From contig CP136065.1 in assembly GCA_032622095.1 (NCBI GenBank), positions 205,632,151 through 205,696,150 of the forward strand: a DNA stretch of 64,000 nucleotides, in the 5' to 3' direction. Position 1 is the first letter of the stretch. Each line of letters begins with the position of its first letter. Of this stretch, positions 47,124 to 60,792 are shown in pieces. The notes below the pieces were generated by a model. That model was not told the origin of the DNA. It worked only from the letters and a program-made list of their open reading frames with translations, and did no database searches. The DNA is from Siphonodentalium dalli. Lineage: Eukaryota; Mollusca; Scaphopoda; Gadilida; Siphonodentaliidae. Position numbers and translations under genes: made by a program.

Positions 47124-49789
47124 AGTTGAAAAAGTCGGGGAATATCCCATTCAATCTAGGCACGTCTAAATAACTGCGGGAATAACTCCGGCGTCCAGCT
47201 ATACTACAATCCTGCAGAAACGAGAGATTGCTACATCACTTATTGCTACTTGGACCCACGGAAAGAAAGCGTCGCAAAGAAGTCAAACGAAGAAGGACAA
47301 GCTGATAAATAATTCAGCAGTCTATTACCATTTTACCACATTTAGATTCATCGAAACACATCGTCGTTTTAACAAAACTCTCTCAATCATCGTACAGACC
47401 CGGAGGACATAGCCACACACATGCGCAATGTGGGTTTCTATTGACAAATATCGAATAACTGGCACCAAGAAATATTCTCTATTTCCATTAATGCGTCCCC
47501 GTGAGTCGATAAATTGCTTACGACACCTCTCCGCGTCGGCTGCACAGAAATGAAAACTGTAGTTTTGACTGCCAGGTCCCCCAGGCGCATTTTTCTTGTT
47601 AATGCAACTTAACTTTCCTGATGAACAAGCCAAACAGCATTATAGCGAGATGGTACGTTCTTGATATGTCGGTCCAGAAATGACATGACTGGTCCCCAGA
47701 CTATAATTCTCTCCAATGCTCTTCGTCGGGTGTCATAATGCGTCAGATTCGCAGAGCTTCAGCAATCAGTCTTTGGATCTAGCCCACAATATGTCGATAG
47801 TGTTTTAATACCATATCTTCAAATGAATGACACATCACTGTTGTACAATAATGTTGCATCGTTTATACGCATTATGTTGTTTGTTGGGTGCAACAAACTT
47901 TCAACTAGCAACAAAATCTTAAATTATTTTTAGATCTGTAGCCAATCACGTTACATAATCCAATCACGTGACTGTCGTCTGCTGAAAATAACTCTGGGCT
48001 TTCCCCAAAAATGTTCGAGGCGGACATTTGAAATTCGTCTCAGCTGAGAATAAAATGCATTTTCAAATATAATCCCGATTATACATCAATCACTATCTAG
48101 TCGAGAACCCCGATTAATTATCTTTCGCTATTCAATCATGTGCATATTAGGTGATATTCCCATGTATGTAGCCTATTCCGATAACATAAATGTGACACCA
48201 GCGAACATATGCTACGCTAAGTACTGTGGCTTCGCTTCAAATTTGAATATCAGTTCTTTGGTTTTACCATTCAACTCACCCTTATATGACAGAATTATCT
48301 CCATTATGCATATATTGATTTCGCACTATTCTCATCATGTTGTCAAATATAAGATGGCAGTGCTATTGGCCCCACCTGCTCCACATGGCACGCACACCGA
48401 GACAGTCCCATTGCCTTACATTGATGTCTGGTGCATTCCACACTTTGTGTGATCTACATCCCAAATAAGAGAAGACAGTTATCAATAGTTGTGGGTCCCT
48501 TGTGACTTTGGTGAGAACATTGATTCTCATGGTTCCCGTGTACTGTAAAGTGGTATTCGTGCAATATTTAATTTCTATCAGGGATGCAACACAGTCTCAA
48601 CGGCTCAACCATTTCCACCACCGCGTAAGGATACAATACATGGTCCTGGTAATAAGGCGAGGGGCCTGACTCGTTGGTGTATATATAAAAATGTGAATGG
48701 AGCAGCATGGCTGTACCAAATTTGAATGGAGATACATCGGTGACTCGTGGTTGATTTGCAGGTACAATTGTCTAGAGCTGAATTTGGACACGTGTTAATA
48801 TTTTCTGCCCCAAAAAATAGGCAAATTCGGGATTGACTCTAAACTAACTAACCACCCGAACCTATAAGGATGAGAAGTGAAGCCAAACTACTATTAGGTT
48901 TTAGCATTGTATTATTCACATGTTAGTGAGATTAATATTTTCTGTATATGTCATTTATAAGTTTAGCAAAATTTGATTGGTGGTTGAGTCGAACTTACAA
49001 ACCAAATTTAGTAAAAGTTGGATCATGTCCGTTGGAGTGAAATGTGTTGACATCGAGACGTAGTCCAATAACGTGCGGAGATATGGATTCCCAGTAACCT
49101 TCAACAAACCATAGGTCAAGGTGCTGACACGTCTCGACCATATTAAGCTATTCAAAGTCAATACACTAAGTGTCCAACTTTAGTTCACGGTCGGTCATAG
49201 ATCATGAAAACGTGTTTTATCAGACCGGTTGTATGGAACAGAACATGGGAAACAAGTCAATCTCCGAAGCCAATCCAAAAATAGCCAAAAAATCTTTGTA
49301 TCCAGGAAATTAGAAATATATTGGCGGCTTCAACACTAGAAGACATACTAAACATAACAGTTTATTCTTACTCCATTAGAAATGGTACAAAGAATGGATC
49401 CAACAATACATGATACGACACATACATAAAAGCTAATCGACAACAGTATGTGTGCATCCTATTAGGGACCAAATCGCCCACTTGTTGCTCGCTCCCAGCA
49501 CACGCCCACCGCTACTGTGGTCGGCTCTTAGAGTCGAACTCAGTAACCATGGTTATCCGATGGTAGCGTCCAACAACATGAGCTATCGTTCCGAATCAGC
49601 TATGTTCAGATGCTAAATTATGGAAAAGACATCTCAACCGTATACTCGGCAGAACTACCAGTTTTTTTTCATTCAATAAAATTAACAAATTTAGTCAGTT
49701 TCTTCAACACTGATGTCTTTTTTGAGGTGAGCAAGATAAGGATTTTTGCGCTATTAGGATATTTGTGGTATGCCTTCGGGATATTATAT

Positions 49790-49975
49790 CTGTAGCCCGT
49801 GCCAAAGGATTTAGTCATGAAAAGAGTAATATCCAAGATGGCTGCCGGCGGCCATGTTTTATGGCCGAATTACACAATATGACTCGTTCACATCTACATG
49901 TCAATGTCAACGCCCATGACAAATTTCATAATGATCGAACCATAGGTACGACCTGTAGCCCGTGCTAAAGGAAAT
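49790..49975. repeat. Repeat containing ATCCAAGATGGC
   Basis: Resembles 8605-8700 (ATCCAAGATGGC-GC and GGC-GCCATGTTTT, then ACATGTC-ATGT-AAC). Bounded by direct repeats CTGTAGCCCGTGC-AAAGGA at about 49791 and 49953. Confidence 0.5.
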
Positions 49976-51069
49976 TGTTAACGGATGCACACATATATAC
50001 ACACAAGGACAACGGATACCAAGCCATGGTAATAGCTCAAACTGTACAAGTAAAGTTGAGCTGAAAATGTTAACATTTTAGTGAGAATGTACACGAAAAC
50101 GGGCAACAAAAACATGGTTTTCTCGCGAATGCGCAACTCCCGAAACCAGAACACTTTACAATCTGTTATAAGAAAGCAATCTTGCTATGTAGTACACTAA
50201 AAGTTGCAGACAAACTTTTTTCTAAGCTTCCTAGGATTTTCATCCCATGGTCTATGTAAATTAAGTGTGATGTCACAATTACGCACGCTCGCCCGTTACA
50301 TACACGACATACACACACGCGCCGAGGTGGGGTCGTTATACTACACGGACGTCATGCATCTCGTCGAATATAACACGGTGGTGTCAATTTAGACATGGCC
50401 ATCGCTAACTGCCCGACGTCCAGTCTAGTTACTGACGCAGACATTGTCATCAGACTGGTTCGAGTGCAGACGTTCTCTCAGACATATATATACCCGAATT
50501 ATTGGATTGTAACGACATTAATTCGCTATAGCTTCACTGAGTGTATATAGTAGCCCAAATTAGCAAGTTATATAGATAGTTGCCACACAAAAAGAATAAG
50601 AATGAGATAGTCTGGGCTCCTAATTGAAAGTGATCCTGGGAAATTGAATGACTGAATATGCAATAAAAGCGTGATATTTTCTTGTAAGGGACCGAGGAGA
50701 GGAGGGGGGGGGGGTCTCAAACTCACAAGTGTCCAACTTGTATCTCTCCCAATGGATCAGAATAGTCTGGTTATGGTACTTCAACTTGCATTCTTCAAGT
50801 TATCTAACTGATAGAAACAAATCACCGCGGCACTTTGAACGGCATTTTCCGGCTATGGAGTATGTTATAGTGTGTAAGTATGGAATATAATCGACATTTA
50901 TGCACAGTTAGCTACATACTCGACGCACGCTACAATTGTTTTCGCTAATTATATGTAAAATCAGAACAATATCAAAATAAATTGTTTCAGTCTGAAATGA
51001 AATTAACAACTGCTGAAGATAAAATACTGTTGCATCTATCTGCATATTAAATACATATCCGGATGTCAT

Positions 51070-51506
51070 ATTAGACCCGCCATATCAAATCCAGTCGTAA
51101 GTCGGGATTTTTTTTTACCCTGTGCCAATGCATACTCTTATATATGCGAGTCGACCATAGGTCGCCTCGCATATATAAGAGAATACATTGGCCTAACAAT
51201 TTTTTACAATTTTAATAATTTGTTCTTGTATTCTTTAACAATTTTATAATTTCACCCATACAGAACCCCAGGCAAACATGAGCAGACGACACTCTTCTAT
51301 ATGCTTCTATATATGTGTGGTGCTCCCTGCAGGGTAATGGATGTTTTTAATTTTATGTCCTAAAAATTGTAAGAAACATTTATTTAAAAAAAATTATAAA
51401 AAATAATGCGAGGCGACCTATGGTCGACTCGCATATATAAGAGAATGCATTGGCAGAGGGTAAAAAAATCCCGACTTACGACTGGATTTGATATGGCGGG
51501 TCACAT
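51070..51506. mobile_element. GTGACCCGCC-family MITE (copy 5)
   Basis: Same inverted ends, body in the opposite orientation to other copies. Full hairpin 51125-51193; the second hairpin has lost its left arm. Confidence 0.83.
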
Positions 51507-53062
51507 ATTAGACAGTGTGCTCTGCCGTATGCACTTTCATTGATACACACGTATTTCATTGTACACATGCAACTAAGTTTCGCAACAGCATATAACATCA
51601 CTTGATGCACTTGCAGAGCCTTACTCGTTCATCGTTGACAATGCTATCACACGTACAGAAACCGCTACATTTCGTGCTTATGTGTAAGGAGGATATCCAT
51701 TCATTGGATTATGCACATTATGCACATTATTTTGGATAAAACAAAACAAACAAAAAACAACACGCACACATTATGGAACTGTTGCGATACATTGTTCTCT
51801 GCGTGGGTCTTTCCGACTCTTTCGTGTAACCCACACACCCTTTCAGTTTTTGGCCCCTAGATTTACCGGTAGATTGTGATACAGTAGCAATACCCCTTTA
51901 AATATTGAAATCCCATCCTTCGAAACGAAACAAAATACAGAGCGCACAGTGAATATATAGACGTTGGAAGGGAATTGTGATCATTTGCTGGTGGCAGTAA
52001 CGATTAATACATCGATCACCACGAAAGGAGGGCATTCAATGATTGAAGACTGCAATTCGCCTCGATATTGCTCAATATCTCCACAAATGTAAACAAGAAT
52101 AGAGCGAACCATGTTTTCTTAAGTACTCGAGTTTATTAACATTAAGGCGAAACACGGGCAGTTCGATGCACATTCTCAACGTAACCCGATTACGAAATTG
52201 AAAACGTGGTTTGTCTTGCCTTGTTCAGTTTGAAGGGGAAATATTTGATGTGCGGATGTTTAAACGGTTCAGTGGTAATTTGCTGACAGAAATCCATATC
52301 TTAGAAGGAATCTCCCCAGGCAGAACGGAGGGGGTTGCCGAAGCTTAATGAGCAGATGCTGACATTTTGTGTGCGATGTTTAACGAGAGGCTAGCTCAAA
52401 GGGTTTGTACGCGGAGAGAAGTGTCCAATTAGAAGAAGTGAGTGGCGGGGGTGGCCAGTCGCGCGGTTACGAAACCAGCTGTATTACTCACTATATAGTA
52501 ATCATGGGGCAAATTAATCCCCAGTTTAAACCCCAGGGTTTAAGGTCGAAATTGCATTGGTAGCTTCGCCTTTCGTCTATAGTAAAAACCGCCGATATAT
52601 GCCCGGCAACGCTTGGATCAGAGGCTACCGTATGAATGAATCGTGACCGTATTAATTCGCTCCCGTGATGTTAGGACTTTTATTTTATCCGGTTTATACT
52701 CAGTTACTAGGCTCACGCAATGCATAGTCTATGTTGCAGCTCACACATGTATTTCGGAATTCACATCGATTCATCCTATGATAATCACACACCCTCTCCA
52801 TCCACACAATTAGCGCCCGTAAGAATGAGTAAAATCGCCAAACGGTTTACACGAACATTTCGGATGTTCATCGACTGCATCCACCACTTACGTCACTTCA
52901 AGCCGACCATTTATACTAATACATGCGCTCGCTGCGTGTTGTTATTGTGAAACTGTGTTGGTATCTGAACAATCTGTTACTTACTATTGTTTTGTTAGTT
53001 TTGATAAGTTGTTCATGTTATTAATGCTCCAATAAAATGTACTGATATAGGATTGTAAGGAA

Positions 53063-53192
53063 TGACTTGAAGATCGATTGGGGTAATTTGTTTTGACCGG
53101 CAGCGTAATTAAACAAAGTTCGCGATTCACACACTTTGTTTAATTACTCTGCCTGTTAAAATACAATCACCAACTCGATCTACAAGTCATTT
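53063..53192. repeat. Short foldback
   Basis: GACTTGAAGATCGA and TTAATTAC-type blocks recur in inverted order around AAAGTTCGCGATTCACACAC. Possible small MITE. Confidence 0.6.
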
Positions 53193-55250
53193 ATTATATG
53201 GCCTTTGTAGCCTGGGGTTTCCAAGTCGGATTTACGTAACATTGTGACGGTGTAATTTAGCCCTAGTATATATATAACTAATACAAGTTAATACTGACAA
53301 CTAGCAGCTAACATATTCATCCAAATCACCGGTATTTACGACATCCCGTTTACCCTCTCAACTTTGCTATTTTCGATCCGTCCCTGTAACTATTACTCTG
53401 TCACTTCAGCCCAATGCTAAACGCTCTAGTATCGCTATGTCAAATAGCACAGATAAGCTCGTCGCTGATTGGATGACAAACAGCCGCGCGTAAATTATCA
53501 AAAGGTCAAATATTTCGCGGGGTTTCCAGATTGTTTTACCTGTCTTGTCAGAAAGTTATTGTCTTCAAGTTTGAGTTTATTTTGTCGTAAAGATGTCGCC
53601 AAGTTTTGATTATGGTTGAACGCAGATTATGCTGACATAGTGGCCTATGTCCCATTGAACTGGTATGTTCACAGTTTCTATATTTTATCGTTATAATCAT
53701 GTTTTTATTAATACTTTTGTCTTCAAGTAGTTCAGCATAGAGTTTGTCCATTTTGACATAAAGTATATACAGCCCGATAGTTAGGAGTATATTTCTTATT
53801 TTAATTATATTTTAATATGTTTACTTTTGTGAGGTTATCTCCCGATAACCTGAGATGCCAGTTTGTAGATATCTCAATTAGATAGATTGGATATCTGGCA
53901 TCTCTTGTATTTTCAGGAACTCCTCAAGTTCCTTTAACATATATTTGTGTATGCACATATGCGTGCTTATCATGTATGCAAATGGTAATATATTTGCATT
54001 TGGTTGCAGGGCCTATTCTATGCCTATACTGGTGTATTATAACACTCTGTGTGTTAGGTGTTTACTGATGTATTATCATACTATGCCAGTCTGTGGATGA
54101 TGTTCGATTGTATGTGCTGATGGTGATGATGATGATAATAGAGATATGTTATTCTTGTCTAAAGATAAATAAATGCTATATGAAGACTTACAAAGGTAAT
54201 ATGAACTTTCTATAGACCCTGCCCACCAAGACTGAGAATTCATTGACAGAGCCCATACTGCCAAAGCTAACTTTATAAATTTAATGTCAAAGGCTCGAGG
54301 ACATTAATACTTAAATGGACCCATAGTAACCCTCTGACAACATTATAATATATTTTTGATGTCTAATATGATTTGCGACAGCTTCTCCACTCCAAATATA
54401 TGGAAAACACCTTTGCGGCATGAAAATCAGCAGTACCGTTTATCACATTCTCATAATATGTTACTGCAAAACCAAGGCTGAATCATGCGATTTAAAGTCG
54501 AGATGACAAGCGGACCACTATGTCCAGTTTAAGTTACGATTGTTAAATTTATTTCGGAACTGGACACGCTTGGTTAATTAACAAACAGTTAAGGCATTGT
54601 TCACATGGTAGCGTTTTTGTCCAGGACCCCCCACCTATAAAGGAGATTAGATGAGGTTCTATTGTAATGAATGAGCCTTGCTCCAAGACCGTCTAGTCTC
54701 CATATCTTCATTTCACCATTTCCACCATGCTTGTCAACGTAGATTGTATATATATACACACACCGAGTTATGTTTCTGTAATGTGGAATATTAATACTGC
54801 TTAACACAACAAGTTTATAATAAAATGGATATTGTGTTTATGTGCGACTTGTTGTGAATATATGCAGCCGACAATTCGAATCCTTTTACAGACATTTAAG
54901 AAATGGCGGGTTTTGTTTACAGCTATATATAGGACAATCACTGCGTGGTTAAATATTTAAATCGGACCACCCAGATTGATCGCACGAAACTGAGGTAAAC
55001 GAAACATATCCATTCACCCCATGATTTGGTTGGACATCTAAACATTGCCTATACACAGGATACCGAATCTTATCAAAATGTTAAGGCGACCATGACTGTT
55101 TATGACAGATGATGTTGTTCCTAAGTGGACAATCGTATTACATGTCGGAACGTCGGACTTGTCTTGTTTAGACGACAACACTGATATTTTTATCGAGAAA
55201 GAAGCGAACGTTGCACACAAGTTGTGATAGTAGAATAGTTTTATTGGCAG

Positions 55251-55340
55251 GAGAAATTGAGCCATACTCTGAACATAAGTTTGGACCCATTCGGGCAAAC
55301 CTATTACACAAATACGTGGATGTGTACTTTGCTGGACATG
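55251..55340 (+). pseudogene. Exon-like block, possible metallophosphoesterase fragment (copy 1)
   Basis: Between a TTATTGGCAG acceptor and a GTCAGT donor lies a 90-bp open block reading EIEPYSEHKFGPIRANLLHK then YVDVYFAGH. LLHKY-VDVYFAGH resembles the C-terminal GH[DE]H metal-binding region of purple acid phosphatase-like metallophosphoesterases, and the donor would split an Asp-type codon after G. The rest of such a gene is not visible and the block lies inside an intron of the receptor gene on the other strand. It could also be chance. Confidence 0.3.
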
Positions 55341-55528
55341 GTCAGTGCACGAGTATCTTGTACATGGCCGTGCACGAGTACTATGAACATCAATTATATT
55401 TCGTCTAACGCGGGAAGCTGGAGCTGGGCAGAGACTCCTATGATAATCATTAACACTGATATTTTTTATCGAGAAAGAAACAGACATTGCACACATGTTG
55501 TGATAGTATAGAATAGTTTTATTGGCAG

Positions 55529-55618
55529 GAGAAATTGAGGCATACTCTGAACATAAGTTTGGACCCATTCGGGCAAACCTATTACACAAATACGTGGATG
55601 TGTACTTTGCTGGACATG
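55529..55618 (+). pseudogene. Exon-like block, possible metallophosphoesterase fragment (copy 2)
   Basis: Same 90-bp block with the same acceptor and donor dinucleotides and one visible residue change (Pro to Ala after EIE). Preserved frame in both copies is mild support for a coding origin, but they are too similar for this to be a strong test. Confidence 0.28.
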
Positions 55619-56185
55619 GTCAGTGCACGAGTATATTGTACATGGCCGTGCACGAGTACTATGAACATCAATATTATTTCGTCTAACGCGAGAATTTAGA
55701 GCTGGGCAGAGACTCCCATGATAATCATTAAGAAGCCACATATTAGTGGCTCAATTACGCCTTAGGGAGGACAAAAATCACGCAACACGACCAGCGAAGA
55801 CGTGAAGTATCCATCGTAAAATGTTGGCGAGCGAACGTGCAGTCAATTTTATGTTTTTGTGTGAACTACTTCCTCTCATAATTACGAAACCACCGACAAC
55901 ACTTTGGCACGGCTAAAAATGCTGCATGGTTTCGATCCACAGTCCTGCAGATGGCTGGGGTTTTATGCCATTTTATGCCGATGACGACGCATTTATTGAA
56001 AGGAGAAAGATCACACAAGCTAGTTGGATCATTGTTCACAGTGTATATTGACCATTAACCGTGAACACATGCTACATGTAGCTTTACATGGAACAGCAGT
56101 TACATATCCGATGTATAGCACGCGGCCGATGGCGCTGCGTGCTCGTGTAATCAATCCCGTGTTATATCTGCTTCATGAAAACGGA

Positions 56186-56282
56186 CGAGAGAGAGAGGGG
56201 GGAGAGGAAAGAGATGGGATGGGAGGAGAGAAAGAGAGAGAGAGAGAGAGAGGGGAGGGGAGAGGGGAGAGATGAGAGAGAG
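56186..56282. repeat. GA-rich simple sequence
   Basis: Purine-only tract of GAGA, GGGGAG and AAAGAGAG units. Reading frames across it are spurious. Confidence 0.9.
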
Positions 56283-57587
56283 AAAGTTCTTACAACCACT
56301 CAACGAAACACAGGTAACTCTAGACAAGATTCGAGCGCCCGTTTTTTCACGGAGGAAGGTCAATCGATTGCGGCGGAAAACGAATTGTCTGGCCAGTGGT
56401 CTCTATACACTAAACTCAGATTTCGTAAATAGGATGGCCACTTAGCCAGATGCCATGTCTGTGATGTTAATGTTGGCTCTTAACTGATGTTTCAACTGAA
56501 AATCAAGAATCTGTCGAAGTCAAGAATCTGGCGAAGGCTTGGTCGGAATACCAAATAATGTCATAATGTAGTGCACATGCAGAACGGGTATACATTGTTC
56601 GTATACAGCCCAATGTTCACTGAAACATTATCATCATCATAATATTCATGGATAACGACTGCCCACCGTCCTATGTAAATAAAAATCAAGACAGAAACAT
56701 TATATAGATGCAACAGCGAGTCTACTGATTTGCTGACGTCAGCCTTGTCTATGGACACTATTCTGGTGTGTATTGCGGTTTGTCTATAATGTCTTCCTAT
56801 ATATTATGGAAAGCCTCAAGGGCACACCAGCTACGTGACTATATTGTCAATTTTGTCTCAAGAGTATATTATATCCTGTTTCCTCAATTTGTCGCGTTGG
56901 AGAATCCAAATGCCATCTTGGCGGCTGCTGCTTATAGCTCATCGTGTTCTGTCACAGGGAATGTTCATATTCATTTTAATGCCAATCACTTTTCAAGTTG
57001 ATAAAATCCACATTAGTGTTACTACATCAGTGTGGCCGTTGGGAATAATCACAGATAAGGCATATCTCTCCAAGTTGTCATAACCACGATGACTCACACA
57101 GCAAAGGCCACTGGGAATACGGATGGATTTGTGATTCTCATACAGAACTGTTAATAATAATTCCGTCGGGTTTTAGAATCAGACGTCTATAATATGGACA
57201 GTTGCCAAGTCGTCATTAAATTACAGAAAACATACGCGATATCACGAAACAAGGATGATGATCACCGAATCCGTGATCGCCAATATATATAGGAATCACT
57301 GCATGAACTAAATGGTTTTCCATAGACGACCGCGTTAACGTTTCAGCCAAATTCACTGAAATGAAGCCTGCGGGCCATTCCAGTGATGTTTACCCAGTTA
57401 GATTGACATCAGGTGATCATGAAATTTCAACCATAGGTCATGTGTTTACATTTAAAAAATAAATTCCCAAGTGTACGACAGGGATATCCCGCAGCAAACT
57501 TGTACCTGGAAAACTCCAGAATTACAGCAGCTAGTTAAATAAATTTCCCCACTCACAAAAATCCATTCCGCCACTAATTCACCAGTT

Positions 57588-57753
57588 TAAATTATTTACA
57601 TATGATGTACAAATCAAATAAATAAGATTTTATCCTTTAGTAACGTGTCAATGTATGTCGATGGATCTAAATTATTTACATATGATGCGAGTGTACAAAT
57701 CAAATAAATAAGATTTTATCCTTTAGTAACGTGTCAATGTATGTCGATGGATG
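57588..57753. repeat. Tandem duplication, about 83 bp x 2
   Basis: Units share AAATTATTTACATATGATG and TTTTATCCTTTAGTAACGTG; the second has an extra CGAGTG. Confidence 0.9.
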
Positions 57754-57858
57754 AAACTTGTGTGAAAGAGAACAAGACATTCTATTGTTGTAGCCAAGTG
57801 CTATACCCAATCAAACACAGTTAATCAAGGGCAACCAACCGCGGTCATCGGGATTTTG

Positions 57859-57889
57859 ATTGATAGATAGATAGATAGATAGATAGATA
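57859..57889. repeat. (GATA)n microsatellite
   Basis: About seven GATA units. A poly-G run follows at 58020. Confidence 0.95.
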
Positions 57890-58950
57890 TGTTTAATCTT
57901 CCAACCAAGATATACATGGTACGAAGAAAAGAAAAAACAAACAAAACTGAATGACAATAAACAATACCTATCCTTAGCCACGCGCGGTGAAGTGGAGTCT
58001 CGATTCTTATTGTTGCTTTGGGGGGGGGGGGGGTAGTGGAGTAGACCAAATTATTGGCGATGGCTAAATTTGACAATTTGATTAGTCTTTTTCCGCTTAT
58101 ATAGGGACCCACTTGTCGGAGCATGGCATAGGATTTAACAAACTAGTATATGGAACTGTATGATATGATGAGCTGGCAGATAGATTGACTGCAGTCGTTC
58201 AATTGTAAAGCAGTCTGTGCTATTTAGACACGGGCAATTATAGTATGCATGCATAGATGCTAATTTAAAATTAACATGTTATCCGATCTCGGGGCTGCAA
58301 TAATTTGCATGTGTGAATGAGCAGATATATGACATACCTGGGGGTACACCATTGTAAATAAGTGTATATATCACCATAACCACAAATATATCATCTTCAA
58401 CACCATTATCATAATCTTCATCATTATCACCATGTAACTAAATTATTTATATATTAACTTACTATTTTACATATTGATTTATGGCTAAGCCATAATAAAA
58501 CATTGAAACATATCAGATGAAGGCCAATCTTCGGTTATACCTTCAACTACATCATTCCACGGTGCACCCGACCCTGGTACACATTTAGCTCAATGATTAC
58601 TGGTGTTCGGATGATATCATAGCACTTCCTGTTATGTTGCAACGCTTACGGCATACAGCGCCTTGAGCTGGTTAATATTACCAAGACACATTTCTCAGAC
58701 TTCAAAAGCATCACCAAAAATTAACAGCTTGTCACAATTTTATCCAACAATATCCCCAATATATGCCATTCAATTTGCCATATGAACCGCGGATTATTCT
58801 CGGCACGCGATGAGTATCGTATAGTTAATAATAATCAATGAATACTTGTAGACGAGTCGACCCTTTGCACACGCAGCTCCTCTGAAGTAATACGTTACCT
58901 TATATTAATATCATATATATTAATGTTTACTACACAATGTAGATTTATAT

Positions 58951-59256
58951 GTTAAAGTGATGTGAAACACTCTGATAGGGTGATCAAATAGAAATTAAGA
59001 ATAATCTTGCTCAAAGTAGTTATTTGTTACGAATATTAATCCAAATTGACGATAAACACCGTCATTCTCATATAGTAATTAAATGCAATGACTCTCGATG
59101 GCGAAATCATTTGTATCAGATTATCGCCCATAGTTGCGTCCCGAATCGAGATGTAAATATTTACAATTGGGCGTAGTTCAGACGATGTTTTCTATGGAGT
59201 GGTATGGTCGATTTCTTTGAAATTTTCGGCGATGCTAGTAAAATGCGACATTCCAT
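58951..59256. repeat. Left arm of a 3.2-kb inverted pair around the Cys-loop exon
   Basis: Imperfect complement of 61888-62167, sharing TTAAAGTGATGTGAAACAC, ATCGAG-TGTAAATATTTAC, GACGATGTTTTCTATGGAGT and CGGCGATG. Confidence 0.7.
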
Positions 59257-59606
59257 AGGTTGGCATAGCTCCTGAGTGCTAACTTATCAATTTCACGCAC
59301 AAGTCCATAATATGTCTTTAATCTGTATGAATAATGTACGGTATTGTCCAATATTTCTCTCAAAGCTGATATTGACAATTTGTGCAATGTGCGACACTAC
59401 AAAAATATGAGTGCTTTTATTCTGTTAAATGTTTATATTTGGGACATTTTCCCCATCCAAACCAATTTCCTGTTAGTTGTCTTAAACTAGAATTGTCTGC
59501 CACCAACGTAAAACATTTGCGTGTTGCTGCAAATCTGTGTTACAACAATGAGAACAATGACTGCGCTTCTTCGCAAATAATGATTGGATCAAACATTACT
59601 CTTTAA

Positions 59607-60047
59607 AGGCCCACTTAATTTTCGAATCACCTTATCACATTATATACAACATAGTCCATATTATATACCATTTGAAAGAGGTAGCTCCAACGCATTGTAT
59701 CATCAACTTATCCGGTCGAATAAAATGTGAACATGTTTTTGTCAAGGTATCGACGTGTGTTCTGTGTTTAATTCGAGGTGGTCTGTACTGCCAGTTTATT
59801 ATTTTAGATGCATCGAAGGGGAATAACTCTATCTCTTATTTGTGATCTATGATGCATTCTGGAATAAATAACGGGGGAAATCTTGGGGTGAATCTGAGAA
59901 TCTCTATCACTTGGTTGGTACTCCTAGGTCACAGCTGTTCCGTATTGTGGTGGAATATATATATTTTTGGTTCCTCTTCCAGATGGTATATAACATGGAA
60001 TATGTTGTATATAATGTGATCTGGGCATTCGAAAATTAAGTGGGTCT
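59607..60047. mobile_element. TTAA foldback MITE A (first of three joined)
   Basis: TTAA at 59603-59606 and 60048-60051. Arms of about 85 bp start AGGCCCACTTAATTTTCGAA and continue CACATTATATACAACATA. Shares its right TTAA with the next element. Confidence 0.88.
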
Positions 60048-60051
60048 TTAA

Positions 60052-60396
60052 AGGGGTACTCTACACTAAATCCGACCATGTATGGGACCATCTTCTTTTA
60101 TATTCAGCATAATATATGCAAGAAATGAATGAATTTGAGCCATGGATTAGTGCAAAATACAGTTGTGTGCTCAGTGAACGATGCAAACAACCTGATATTT
60201 TAATGAAAATGCATTTATGACTCCAGTCATAAAATCGTTTTCATTATAATTACCATGTTGTTTGTATCGTTCACTCGGTAAGGGAGTGTATTTTGCACTC
60301 ATCCATGGCTCAAATTCATTCATCTGTTACATATATTCTGTTATGTATAAAAGGAGATGGTGCCATAAATGGCCGGATTCAGTGTCGAGTGCCACT
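60052..60396. mobile_element. TTAA foldback MITE B (second of three joined)
   Basis: TTAA at 60048-60051 and 60397-60400. Arms of about 160 bp start AGGGGTACTCTACACT and contain TGAATGAATTTGAGCCATGG. A 28-bp remnant of its right end recurs at 61133-61160 beside the intact Cys-loop exon. Confidence 0.88.
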
Positions 60397-60400
60397 TTAA

Positions 60401-60792
60401 CCCTTTACCCAACAAAACGGCCAAAACCGGCCAAATAAAGCTTCAACAGCCTAAAATATCTTCGGTCTGTCTCAATAGAACCATACAAATATGGATATCA
60501 TTGGAACCGGCTCCTTGACCACATTGTGATAGTTACAGTTATGCCCTGTGCCAATGCATTCTCTTATATATGCGAGTCGACCATAGGTCGCCTCGCATAT
60601 ATAAGAGAATGCATTGGCCTAAAAAAAATCTTTTTTTAACACTTTTTACCATTTTTTCTTACATTCTTTAACACTTTTATAATTTTTAATGTGTTAAGCC
60701 AATGCATTCTCTTATATATGCGAGGCGACCTATGGTCGACTCGCATATATAAGAGAATGCATTGGCACAGGGCCATTCTGTTGGGTAAAGGG
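60401..60792. mobile_element. TTAA MITE, CCCTTTACCC family (copy 5, third of three joined)
   Basis: TTAA at 60397-60400 and 60793-60796. Hairpins at 60550-60618 and 60698-60766. The paralogous site at 61157-61164 reads CCTTTAAGAG with a single TTAA and no element, which directly shows the insertion and TTAA duplication. Confidence 0.93.

Larger units (their letters stand above)
55179..55735. repeat. Tandem duplication, about 278 bp x 2
   Basis: Two copies, over 90 percent alike by eye, start CACTGATATTTTTATCGAGA and end ATGATAATCATTAA. Each contains the 90-bp exon-like block described separately. Confidence 0.85.

Noticed and set aside
55038-55589. 183-residue open frame on the minus strand
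   Set aside because: It runs through both units of a tandem repeat and simply repeats itself. The plus-strand exon-like block explains the segment better.
56024-56432. Glu/Arg-rich open frames
   Set aside because: They are translations of a GA-rich simple repeat.
7336-60766. 69-nt hairpins as microRNA genes
   Set aside because: They are perfect palindromes inside mobile elements in many copies; without small-RNA data a microRNA call is not supported.
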